From contig NZ_BMSY01000006.1 in the NCBI RefSeq assembly GCF_014649395.1, forward strand, positions 248,001 through 312,000: a DNA stretch of 64,000 nucleotides, read 5' to 3'. This document shows, one piece after another, positions 8,675-16,218 of the stretch. Position numbers and translations under genes: made by a program. Source of the stretch: Streptomyces aureoverticillatus (GTDB lineage: Bacteria; Actinomycetota; Actinomycetes; Streptomycetales; Streptomycetaceae). How positions within the stretch are numbered: the stretch's first letter is position 1; every line of letters begins with the position of its first letter. The notes below the pieces were generated by a model. The model did not search any database and was not told where the DNA came from. It saw only the letters and a list, made by a program, of their open reading frames with translations.

Positions 8675-9880
8675 TCAGCCCTGGAATCGATACTCTTCGA
8701 GGAGTCGTCGGCCAATGATCATTTTCTGGATCTCGGCGGTTCCTTCACCGATCAACAGCATCGGCGCCTCGCGATAGAGGCGCTCGATCTCGTACTCCTT
8801 CGAGAAGCCGTACCCGCCGTGAATCCTGAACGCGTCCTCCACGACTTCCTTGCAGTATTCGGATGCCAGATACTTCGCCATCCCTGCCTCTAGGTCGTTT
8901 CGCTCCCCGGAGTCCTTTTTGCGTGCTGCGTTCACCATCATCGCATGGGCGGCCTCGACCTTGGTAGCCATCTCCGCAAGCTTGAACTGAATTGCCTGGT
9001 GCTGGGCGATCGGCTTGCCGAAAGTGTGGCGTTGCTGGGCATAAGAGACGCCCAATTCGAAGGCACGCTGCGCGACGCCGCAACCACGCGCCGCGACATT
9101 CACGCGGCCGACCTCGACCCCGTCCATCATTTGGTAAAACCCTCGGCCGGTGGCCCCGCCGAGCACGCGATTGGCCGGAATGCGCAGGCCATCCATGATC
9201 AGCTCGGTGGTGTCGACCCCCTTGTACCCCATCTTGTCGATCTTCCCGGGGATGGTCAGACCCGGGCGCACCTCACCGAAGCCCGGCTCCTTCTCCACCA
9301 GGAACGTCGTCATCGACTTGTGCGGGGCCGTGCCCTCAGGGTGTCCTTCGTCACTTCTGACGAGCACGGCGACCAGCGTTGACGAGCCCCCGTTCGTCAG
9401 CCACATCTTCTGGCCGTTGAGGACGTACTCCTCGCCGTCCTTGACCGCCTTCGACGTGATCGCCGACACGTCCGAGCCGAGCCCCGGCTCCGACATCGAG
9501 AACGCGCCCCGCACCTCACCCGTCGCCATGCGTGGCAGGAAGTGGTCCTTCTGCTCCTGCGTGCCGTGCTGCTTGAGCATGTACGCCACGATGAAGTGGG
9601 TGTTGATGATGCCGGACACCGACATCCAGCCGCGCGCTATCTCCTCCACGCACAGCGCGTACGTCAGCAGCGACTCGCCCAGACCCCCGTACTCCTCCGG
9701 GATCATCAGGCCGAACAGGCCCAACTCCTTGAGGCCGTCGACGATCGCTTGCGGGTACTCGTCGCGGTGCTCCAGCTCGGTCGCGACCGGCAGGATCTCC
9801 TTGTCGACGAAGTCCCTGACGGTGGACAGGATTTCCCGCTGGATGTCGGTCAGACCGGCGGTCTGCGCGAGTCGCGTCAT
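8675..9880 (-). CDS. Acyl-CoA dehydrogenase, probable methylsuccinyl-CoA dehydrogenase
   Basis: A 401-residue FAD enzyme with the acyl-CoA dehydrogenase three-domain plan. FAD-site blocks AFSMSEPGLGSD and KMWLTNGG are present; the C-terminal domain has QRHTFGKPI, IHGGYGFSKEYEIERLYRE and the catalytic-Glu region IGEGTAEIQ. Its place as last gene after ccr, ecm, mcl and mch suggests oxidation of (2S)-methylsuccinyl-CoA to mesaconyl-CoA. Proteobacterial Mcd enzymes are longer, so a different short-branched acyl-CoA remains possible. It overlaps the upstream gene by 4 bases. The 3' half has markedly more A/T-ending codons (CTA, CGA, AAA, TAT) than the 5' half. Confidence 0.85.
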   Translation of the reverse strand: MTRLAQTAGLTDIQREILSTVRDFVDKEILPVATELEHRDEYPQAIVDGLKELGLFGLMIPEEYGGLGESLLTYALCVEEIARGWMSVSGIINTHFIVAYMLKQHGTQEQKDHFLPRMATGEVRGAFSMSEPGLGSDVSAITSKAVKDGEEYVLNGQKMWLTNGGSSTLVAVLVRSDEGHPEGTAPHKSMTTFLVEKEPGFGEVRPGLTIPGKIDKMGYKGVDTTELIMDGLRIPANRVLGGATGRGFYQMMDGVEVGRVNVAARGCGVAQRAFELGVSYAQQRHTFGKPIAQHQAIQFKLAEMATKVEAAHAMMVNAARKKDSGERNDLEAGMAKYLASEYCKEVVEDAFRIHGGYGFSKEYEIERLYREAPMLLIGEGTAEIQKMIIGRRLLEEYRFQG

Positions 9881-10431
9881 GGCTGCTTCTCCGTCTTCTG
9901 CGCCGCGGGCGCGGACTTCTTCTCCGCGGGTGCGATCGGCTCCGGGCGGCCGGGCTGCTCCCCGCCGCGCTCCTTGATGTACGTCTCCGTGGGCACCATC
10001 ACCTTGCGGCGGAACACGCAGACCAGCGTGCCGTCCTGCTTGTAACCCCTGGTCTCCACGTACACGACCCCGCGGTCCGACTTGGACCTCGACGGCGTCT
10101 TGTCCAGGACCGTCGTCTCGCCGTAGATCGTGTCGCCGTGGAACGTCGGCGCCACGTGCTTGAGCGACTCGACCTCCAGGTTCGCGATGGCCTTGCCCGA
10201 CACGTCCGGCACCGACATGCCCAGCAGCAGCGAGTAGATGTAGTTCCCGACGACGACGTTCTTCCCGAAGTCCGTCGTCTGCTCCGCGTAGTTGCTGTCC
10301 ATGTGCAGCGGGTGATGATTCATGGTGAGCAGACAGAAGAGGTGGTCGTCGTACTCGGTGACCGTCTTGCCGGGCCAGTGCTTGTACACGGCGCCGACGT
10401 CGAACTCCTCATAGGTGCGGCCGAATTGCAT
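9877..10431 (-). CDS. MaoC-like dehydratase, probable mesaconyl-CoA hydratase
   Basis: A 184-residue single hot-dog (MaoC-type) protein. Recognisable parts are the N-terminal GRTYEEFDVGAVYKHWPGKTVTEYDDHLFC, the hydratase-like HHPLHMDSNYA and GNYIYSLLLGMSVPD, then an Ala/Lys/Pro-rich tail of ~25 residues. In the ethylmalonyl-CoA pathway such an enzyme hydrates mesaconyl-CoA to methylmalyl-CoA. The ATG at 10431 has AGGG at the right spacing; it follows the lyase gene after 5 bases and overlaps the dehydrogenase gene by 4. Confidence 0.82.
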   Translation of the reverse strand: MQFGRTYEEFDVGAVYKHWPGKTVTEYDDHLFCLLTMNHHPLHMDSNYAEQTTDFGKNVVVGNYIYSLLLGMSVPDVSGKAIANLEVESLKHVAPTFHGDTIYGETTVLDKTPSRSKSDRGVVYVETRGYKQDGTLVCVFRRKVMVPTETYIKERGGEQPGRPEPIAPAEKKSAPAAQKTEKQP

Positions 10432-10436
10432 GATCC

Positions 10437-11420
10437 CTACGCCTCCGGAGCCTCGAACTTGCTGGTGCGCCGCATGCCGGCCGCACGGCCCTTCCCGGAG
10501 ATGACCAGCGCCATCTTCCGGCTGGCCTCGTCGATCATCTCGTCGCCGAGCATCGCCGAGCCCTTCTTGCCGCCCGCCTCGGACGTGTAGTACTCGTACG
10601 CGTCCAGGATCAGCTCGGCGTGGTCGTAGTCCTCCTGGGACGGCGAGAACACCTCGTTGGCCGCCTCCACCTGGCCCGGGTGCAGCACCCACTTGCCGTC
10701 GAAGCCGAGCGCGGCCGCGCGGCCCGCCACCTCGCGGTAGCCGTCGACGTTCTTGATCTGGAGGTACGGGCCGTCGATCGCCTGGAGGTCGTGCGTGCGG
10801 GCCGCCATCAGGATGCGCATCAGGATGTAGTGGTACGCGTCCGCCGGGTAGCCGGGCGGCTGCTCGCCCACGACGAGCGACTTCATGTTGATCGACGCCA
10901 TGAAGTCGGCCGGGCCGAAGATGATCGTCTCAATACGTGACGAGGCGGCGGCAATGTCGTCAACATTGACAAGACCCTTGGCGTTCTCGATCTGCGCCTC
11001 AATGCCGATCCTGCCGACCTCGAAGCCCATCGTCTTCTCGATCTGCGTGAGGAGCAGGTCGAGGGCCACGATCTGCTGGGCGTCCTGGACCTTCGGCAGC
11101 ATGATGCAGTCAAGATTGGGGCCCGCGCCCTCGACCACGGTCACGACGTCGCGGTACGTCCACTCGGTCGTCCAGTCGTTGACGCGCACGACCCGTGTCT
11201 TGCCCGTCCAGTCGCCCTCGTTGAGGAACTTGACGATCGTGTGCCGCGCCTCCGGCTTCGCGAGCGGCGCGCACGCGTCCTCCAGATCCAGGAACACCTG
11301 GTCGGCGGGCAGGCCCTGGGCCTTCTCCAGGAAGCGCGGGTTCGAGCCGGGGACCGCCAGGCAGGAACGGCGCGGGCGGAGCCGGTTCACGGCGCCGGAC
11401 TGCGGCAGGGGCTGGGTCAT
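10437..11420 (-). CDS. HpcH/HpaI-CitE family CoA-ester lyase (malyl/methylmalyl-CoA lyase-like)
   Basis: A 327-residue TIM-barrel lyase. Family blocks are RRSCLAVPGSNPRFLEKAQGLPADQVFLDLEDA (CoA/Mg region), the active-site IGIEAQIENAKGLVNV and IIFGPADFMASI, and GFDGKWVLHPGQVEAANEVFSPS. In the pathway it would cleave methylmalyl-CoA to propionyl-CoA and glyoxylate. It starts within the mutase stop (4-base overlap), which indicates translational coupling. Substrate preference is inferred from the neighbours. Confidence 0.87.
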   Translation of the reverse strand: MTQPLPQSGAVNRLRPRRSCLAVPGSNPRFLEKAQGLPADQVFLDLEDACAPLAKPEARHTIVKFLNEGDWTGKTRVVRVNDWTTEWTYRDVVTVVEGAGPNLDCIMLPKVQDAQQIVALDLLLTQIEKTMGFEVGRIGIEAQIENAKGLVNVDDIAAASSRIETIIFGPADFMASINMKSLVVGEQPPGYPADAYHYILMRILMAARTHDLQAIDGPYLQIKNVDGYREVAGRAAALGFDGKWVLHPGQVEAANEVFSPSQEDYDHAELILDAYEYYTSEAGGKKGSAMLGDEMIDEASRKMALVISGKGRAAGMRRTSKFEAPEA

Positions 11421-13468
11421 GCGGGGACCTCCAGAGGGTCGAGGTGGTTCGCTTTCCGGATCTCGTCGACGATACGGCCGATGATCTCCGTGATGCCGAA
11501 GTCCTTGGGGGTGAACACGGCGGCCACACCCGCCGCCTTCAGGTCCTCGGCGTCGCTGCTGGGAATGATGCCGCCCGCGATCACGGGAATGTCGTGCGCG
11601 CCCGCGGTGCGCAGCCGCACCAGGACGTCCGGCACGAGCTGCGCGTGCGAGCCGGAGAGGATCGACAGGCCCACGGCGTGCACGTCCTCCGCCAGCGCCG
11701 CGTCCACGATCTGCTCGGGCGTGAGCCGGATGCCCTGGTAGACGACCTCGAACCCGGCGTCACGCGCGCGCACCGCGATCTGCTCGGCGCCGTTGGAGTG
11801 CCCGTCGAGGCCCGGCTTGCCGACGAGGAAGCGCAGCTTGCCGGTGCCGAGATCCGCGGCGGTCTTCTCGACCTTCTCGCGGACCAGCGCGAGCGGCGTG
11901 CCCGCCTCGGCGGTGACGGCCACCGGCGCCCCCGAGACGCCCGTGGGCGCCCGGAACTCGCCGAAGACCTCCCGCAGCGCGCCCGCCCACTCCCCGGTCG
12001 TCACACCGGCGCGTGCGCACTCCAGAGTGGCCTCCATCAGGTTGCCGGTGCCGGCCGCGACCTCCTTCAGCCGGTCGATGGCCTGCTGGACCGTCGGGAA
12101 GTGGAACGGGTCGCCCAGGCCCTGCCGGTCCGACGACTCCTGACGGGTGGTGCGCCACGTACCGATGGCCTCCACGACGCGCGCCTCGACCTCGGGGTCG
12201 ACCGTCATGATCGCGGTGTCCAGGTCGGCGGTGAGCGGGTTCGGCTCCGTCGTCTCGAAGACGTTCACACCGATGATCTTGTCCTCGCCCGCCTCGATGC
12301 GCGCCCGGCGCTCCGCGTGCGAGGACACGAGCTGCGCCTTCAGATAGCCCGACTCGACGGCGGCCATCGCGCCGCCCATCTGCTCGATGCGGTCCATCTC
12401 CTCCAGGGACTCCTCGACCAGGGCCTCGACCTTGGCCTCGATCACATGGGAACCCGCGAAGATGTCCTCGTACTCGAGCAGGTCGCTCTCGTGCGCGAGA
12501 ACCTGCTGGATGCGCAGCGACCACTGCTGGTCCCAGGGGCGCGGCAGACCGAGCGCCTCGTTCCACGCGGGCAGCTGCACGGCACGCGCGCGTGCGTCCT
12601 TCGACAGCGTGACGGCGAGCATCTCCAGGACGATCCGCTGGACGTTGTTCTCCGGCTGCGCCTCGGTCAGGCCGAGCGAGTTGACCTGCACGCCGTAGCG
12701 GAAGCGGCGCTGCTTAGGGTCCGTGATGCTGTACCGCTGGCGCGCGACGCGGTCCCAGATGCGCCCGAAGGCCCGCATCTTGCACATCTCCTCGATGAAC
12801 CGCACCCCGGCGTTCACGAAGAAGGAGATCCGCGCGACGACGTCACCGAACTTCTCCTCGGGCACCTGCCCGGAGTCACGCACCGCGTCGAGCACCGCGA
12901 TCGCCGTGCTCATCGCGTACGCGATCTCCTGCACCGGCGTGGCCCCGGCCTCCTGCAGGTGGTAGCTGCAGATGTTGATCGGGTTCCACTTCGGGATGTG
13001 CGCCACCGTGTACGTGATCATGTCGGTGGTCAGGCGCAGGCTCGGCCCCGGCGGGAAGACGTGGGTGCCGCGCGACAGGTACTCCTTGACGATGTCGTTC
13101 TGCGTCGTCCCCTGGAGCTTGCCGATGTCGGCGCCCTGCTCCTCGGCGACGACCTGGTAGAGCGCGAGCAGCCACATGGCGGTCGCGTTGATAGTCATGG
13201 AGGTGTTCATCTGCTCCAGGGGGATGTCCTGGAACAGCCGCCGCATGTCACCGAGATGGGACACCGGGACGCCGACCCGGCCCACCTCCCCGCGCGCGAG
13301 GATGTGGTCCGGGTCGTACCCGGTCTGCGTCGGCAGGTCGAAGGCGACCGACAGACCGGTCTGGCCCTTGGCGAGGTTGCGGCGGTAGAGCTCGTTGGAC
13401 GCCTCGGCCGTGGAATGACCGGCATAGGTGCGCATCAGCCACGGCCGGTCCTTCTGACGCTCAGTCAT
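11417..13468 (-). CDS. ecm: Coenzyme B12-dependent ethylmalonyl-CoA mutase
   Basis: A 683-residue single-chain acyl-CoA mutase. The N-terminal TIM barrel starts MTERQKDRPWLMRTYAGHSTAEASN and holds FDLPTQTGYD and TTQNDIVKEYLSRGT. The C-terminal cobalamin domain has the base-off motif D-x-H-x-x-G (GLDGHSNG, ~residue 570), SILSGSH and IAGGIIP. It is shorter than methylmalonyl-CoA mutase large chains. Placement directly after ccr (17-bp gap) points to ethylmalonyl-CoA to methylsuccinyl-CoA conversion. The ATG at 13468 is preceded by GGGG-rich sequence; longer frames upstream run into ccr. Confidence 0.9.
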   Translation of the reverse strand: MTERQKDRPWLMRTYAGHSTAEASNELYRRNLAKGQTGLSVAFDLPTQTGYDPDHILARGEVGRVGVPVSHLGDMRRLFQDIPLEQMNTSMTINATAMWLLALYQVVAEEQGADIGKLQGTTQNDIVKEYLSRGTHVFPPGPSLRLTTDMITYTVAHIPKWNPINICSYHLQEAGATPVQEIAYAMSTAIAVLDAVRDSGQVPEEKFGDVVARISFFVNAGVRFIEEMCKMRAFGRIWDRVARQRYSITDPKQRRFRYGVQVNSLGLTEAQPENNVQRIVLEMLAVTLSKDARARAVQLPAWNEALGLPRPWDQQWSLRIQQVLAHESDLLEYEDIFAGSHVIEAKVEALVEESLEEMDRIEQMGGAMAAVESGYLKAQLVSSHAERRARIEAGEDKIIGVNVFETTEPNPLTADLDTAIMTVDPEVEARVVEAIGTWRTTRQESSDRQGLGDPFHFPTVQQAIDRLKEVAAGTGNLMEATLECARAGVTTGEWAGALREVFGEFRAPTGVSGAPVAVTAEAGTPLALVREKVEKTAADLGTGKLRFLVGKPGLDGHSNGAEQIAVRARDAGFEVVYQGIRLTPEQIVDAALAEDVHAVGLSILSGSHAQLVPDVLVRLRTAGAHDIPVIAGGIIPSSDAEDLKAAGVAAVFTPKDFGITEIIGRIVDEIRKANHLDPLEVPA

Positions 13469-13485
13469 GTACGGTCCCCCGCCCC

Positions 13486-14823
13486 TCAGATGTCGCGGAA
13501 GCGGTTGATGGCGTCGAGGTGCCGGGCCCGCATCTCGTGGTCGCGCACGCCGAGGCCCTCGCCGGGTGCGAGCGCGAGGACGCCGACCTTGCCCTGGTGG
13601 AGGTTGCGGTGCACGTCGTAGGCGGCCTGCCCGGTGTCCTCCAGGGAGTACACCTTGGAGAGGGTCGGGTGGATCTTGCCCTTGGCGATCAGCCGGTTGG
13701 CCTCCCAGGCCTCGCGGTAGTTGGCGAAGTGCGAGCCGATGATGCGCTTCAGGGACATCCACAGGTAGCGGTTGTCGTACTCGTGCATGTAGCCCGAGGT
13801 CGAGGCGCAGGTGGTGATGGTGCCGCCCTTGCGGGTGACGTACACGGAGGCGCCGAAGGTCTCGCGGCCGGGGTGTTCGAAGACGATGTCGATGTCCTCG
13901 CCGCCGGTGAGCTCACGGATGCGCTTGCCGAAGCGCTTCCACTCCTTGGGATCCTGGGTGTGCTCGTCCTTCCAGAACTTGTAGCCCTCGGCGTTGCGGT
14001 CGATGATCGCCTCGGCGCCCATGGCGCGGCAGATGTCCGCCTTCTGGGGGCTGCTCACCACACAGATGGGGTTGGCGCCCCCGGCGAGCGCGAACTGCGT
14101 GGCGTACGACCCGAGTCCGCCGCTGGCGCCCCAGATCAGCACGTTGTCGCCCTGCTTCATGCCGGCGCCGTTGCGCGAGACGAGCTGCCGGTACGCGGTG
14201 GAGTTCACCAGGCCGGGCGCCGCCGCCTCCTCCCAGCTCAGGTGGTCCGGCTTGGGCATGAGCTGGTTGGACTTCACGAGCGCGATCTCCGCGAGCCCGC
14301 CGAAGTTGGTCTCGAAGCCCCAGATGCGCTGCTCGGGGTCGAGCATCGTGTCGTTGTGGCCGTCGGAGGACTCCAGCTCCACGGACAGGCAGTGCGCGAC
14401 GACCTCGTCGCCGGGGTGCCAGGCGTTCACACCGGGGCCGGTGCGCAGCACGACGCCGGCGAGGTCGGAGCCGATGATGTGGTACGGCAGGTCGTGACGC
14501 TTCGTCAGCTCGCTGAGCCTGCCGTAGCGCTCCAGGAAGCCGAAGGTCGACAGCGGCTCGAAGATCGACGTCCACACGGAGTTGTAGTTCACCGACGACG
14601 CCATGACGGCCACCAGGGCCTCGCCCGGGCCGAGTTCGGGCACGGGGACGTCGTCCAGGTGCAGCGACTTGCGCGGGTCCTTGTCCCGTGTGGCGAGACC
14701 GGCGAACAGCTCCGTCTCGTCCTTGTGCACGGTCACCGCGCGGTACGACTCGGGCAGCGGCAGCGCGGCGAAGTCGGCGGCCGAGGTGTCCGGCGATTGG
14801 ATCGCGTCCAGGATTTCCTGCAT
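13486..14823 (-). CDS. ccr: Crotonyl-CoA carboxylase/reductase
   Basis: A 445-residue NADPH-dependent reductive carboxylase that turns crotonyl-CoA and CO2 into ethylmalonyl-CoA. It is a medium-chain dehydrogenase with the Rossmann block IWGASGGLGSYATQFALAGGA and typical Ccr stretches SSVNYNSVWTSIFEP, WGFETNFGGLAEIALVKSNQLMPKP, EHPGRETFGASV and YLWMSLKRIIGSHFANY. Length matches Streptomyces Ccr. The product feeds C2 assimilation and also ethylmalonyl-CoA-using polyketide synthases. The ATG at 14823 has CCGGAGG upstream and a perfect palindrome 20 bp upstream. Confidence 0.95.
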   Translation of the reverse strand: MQEILDAIQSPDTSAADFAALPLPESYRAVTVHKDETELFAGLATRDKDPRKSLHLDDVPVPELGPGEALVAVMASSVNYNSVWTSIFEPLSTFGFLERYGRLSELTKRHDLPYHIIGSDLAGVVLRTGPGVNAWHPGDEVVAHCLSVELESSDGHNDTMLDPEQRIWGFETNFGGLAEIALVKSNQLMPKPDHLSWEEAAAPGLVNSTAYRQLVSRNGAGMKQGDNVLIWGASGGLGSYATQFALAGGANPICVVSSPQKADICRAMGAEAIIDRNAEGYKFWKDEHTQDPKEWKRFGKRIRELTGGEDIDIVFEHPGRETFGASVYVTRKGGTITTCASTSGYMHEYDNRYLWMSLKRIIGSHFANYREAWEANRLIAKGKIHPTLSKVYSLEDTGQAAYDVHRNLHQGKVGVLALAPGEGLGVRDHEMRARHLDAINRFRDI

Positions 14824-14842
14824 GGGATGCCTCCGGCGAAGG

Positions 14843-14862
14843 GCACTACCGGCGGGTAGTGC
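14843..14862. promoter_or_regulatory. Perfect 8-bp inverted repeat in the ccr leader
   Basis: GCACTACC-GGCG-GGTAGTGC lies 20 bp before the ccr start codon, next to the ribosome-binding site. The core TACC-N4-GGTA looks like a TetR-type operator and is nearly identical, on the minus strand, to that at 35995-36006. It could equally fold in the mRNA leader. Confidence 0.5.
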
Positions 14863-15053
14863 TCTGAGGGGTACGTCGGGGTGGTGCTGGAAAGGGTGTG
14901 GTGCCGTCGGTTCGGCGGAGGTGGTGCGGTGGCGACGCCGTGGTGGGGCGTGGGAGGTGCCTGTGACGCAGGCGTCCGGGCGCGCTCGCCAATGGCTCAC
15001 GGGGACAGCCGGCGTACGGAAGTTCTCCGCGTGCCGGCCGCCCGGACAACATC

Positions 15054-15082
15054 AACGTATGACACCGCGTGCCAGTCGGCAA
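15054..15082 (-). promoter_or_regulatory. Candidate ccr promoter
   Basis: On the minus strand TTGCCG (15082-15077) is separated by 17 bp from TACGTT (15059-15054). The surrounding sequence is less GC-rich than average. It would give a leader of about 220 nt before the ccr start codon. Only the spacing and hexamers support it. Confidence 0.35.
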
Positions 15083-15134
15083 GACACTCAGTGCCAACAA
15101 TTTCTCTCAGTTGTCAGGAGGGGGCTTCATCTGA

Positions 15135-15152
15135 GCGATGATCGATCATCGC
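15135..15152. promoter_or_regulatory. Perfect 18-bp palindrome upstream of ccr
   Basis: GCGATGATCGATCATCGC is fully self-complementary and sits about 55 bp upstream of the candidate ccr promoter, between it and the terminator of the TetR gene. It is a good candidate binding site for a dimeric regulator of the ethylmalonyl-CoA operon. The rest of 14824-15275 holds the promoter, the leader palindrome and no credible gene. Confidence 0.45.
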
Positions 15153-15193
15153 AGGTCAGAGGCGTGCTGCGGGATGCGGGAGGGCACACAAAA

Positions 15194-15223
15194 GCCGGAC
15201 GGGCACGAAACAGCCCGTCCGGC
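15194..15223 (-). terminator. Terminator of the TetR gene
   Basis: Stem GCCGGACGGGC / GCCCGTCCGGC (11 bp) with an 8-base loop; on the minus strand it is followed by TTTTGTG. It lies about 50 bp downstream of the TetR stop codon. Confidence 0.75.
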
Positions 15224-15275
15224 GTTTGAGGACGAGGCCCGGAGGGCCGACAAGGGGGAAAGGGGCGGAGCCCCA

Positions 15276-16082
15276 TCAGGAGCGGGTGCGCAGCGCCTTC
15301 TCGATGGTGCGCATGACCTCATCGAGGGGAGCGTCGGTGCGAGCAACGGCAACAAGCACCTCACCCCCGTCGGAGACGGCAGCCGCCCCCGAAGGGGGCG
15401 TGTCCCGCCCCGCGGGAATCCCCGTCCCGAACGTCCGCCGCACGATCCCGAAGGCATGGTCCAGCTGCCCCTCGACGTCCCCCTGCCCCCCGGCCCGCAG
15501 CCACCGCCGCAGCACGTGGTTGTGGGCCGTCACCACGGCGGACGCGGCGACCTCCGCGAGCAGCGGATCGTCGTTGCCGTGATGGTGCGCGTGCTCGTCG
15601 AAGTGCCCGAGCAGATAGCGCGTGAACAGCCGCTCGTACCGCGCCACGGACGCGATCTCGCGCTCCCGCAGCGTCGGCACCTCCCGCGTCAGCCGATACC
15701 GCTCCACGGAGACGGCGGGCGACGCGGCGTACATCTTCATGACCTCCTTGATCCCGCGGCACACCGTGTCGAGCGGGTGCTCGTGCGCGGGTGCCGCGTT
15801 GAGCACGGCCTCCGCGCGGATCAAGGTGTCGTCGTGGTCCGGGAAGATCGCCTCTTCCTTGGAGCGGAAGTGGCGGAAGAAGGTCCGGCGGGCCACACCG
15901 GCCGCGGCGGCGATCTCGTCCACCGTCGTGGCCTCGTACCCCTTGGACGCGAACAGTTCCATGGCGGCGGCCGCCAGCTCGCGGCGCATCTTGAGCCGTT
16001 GGGCGGCGGCGCGGCTGCCCGCGGCGCTCTCCGGAGCGTCGGGCGTAGCTGTCGTACGTGTGGACTTGACGGCCTTGGACAT
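15276..16082 (-). CDS. TetR-family transcriptional regulator
   Basis: A 268-residue regulator. The helix-turn-helix lies at about residues 30-80: MRRELAAAAMELFASKGYEATTVDEIAAAAGV followed by ARRTFFRHFRSKEEAIF. The C-terminal ligand domain is not recognisable to a substrate. The start at 16082 is preferred over an ATG six codons upstream because GGGG precedes it. It lies between the duplicated 3-hydroxyacyl-CoA dehydrogenase gene and the ccr operon, so an acyl-CoA-responsive role is likely but inferred. It probably acts on ccr and/or its neighbours. Confidence 0.85.
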   Translation of the reverse strand: MSKAVKSTRTTATPDAPESAAGSRAAAQRLKMRRELAAAAMELFASKGYEATTVDEIAAAAGVARRTFFRHFRSKEEAIFPDHDDTLIRAEAVLNAAPAHEHPLDTVCRGIKEVMKMYAASPAVSVERYRLTREVPTLREREIASVARYERLFTRYLLGHFDEHAHHHGNDDPLLAEVAASAVVTAHNHVLRRWLRAGGQGDVEGQLDHAFGIVRRTFGTGIPAGRDTPPSGAAAVSDGGEVLVAVARTDAPLDEVMRTIEKALRTRS

Positions 16083-16218
16083 GCCCCGAACGTACTGCAT
16101 GTGCGCAGCTGAGTGCGCCTGCGGGACCGGGCTGCCCGACGGTTCGAGCAGCCCGCCCCAGTCCGTGCGCTCGGCGCGCACCGCTTCGTGTGCTCTGGCT
16201 CCGGGGTCCGCGCGCCGG

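Noticed and set aside
14846..15100. 84-residue minus-strand frame upstream of ccr
   Set aside because: No ribosome site, no domain, Pro/Arg-rich, and it overlaps regulatory palindromes and the inferred promoter.
13486..15275. Cobalamin riboswitch expected for the B12-dependent mutase operon
   Set aside because: No B12-box or typical riboswitch pairing could be found upstream of ccr or in the ccr-ecm gap.
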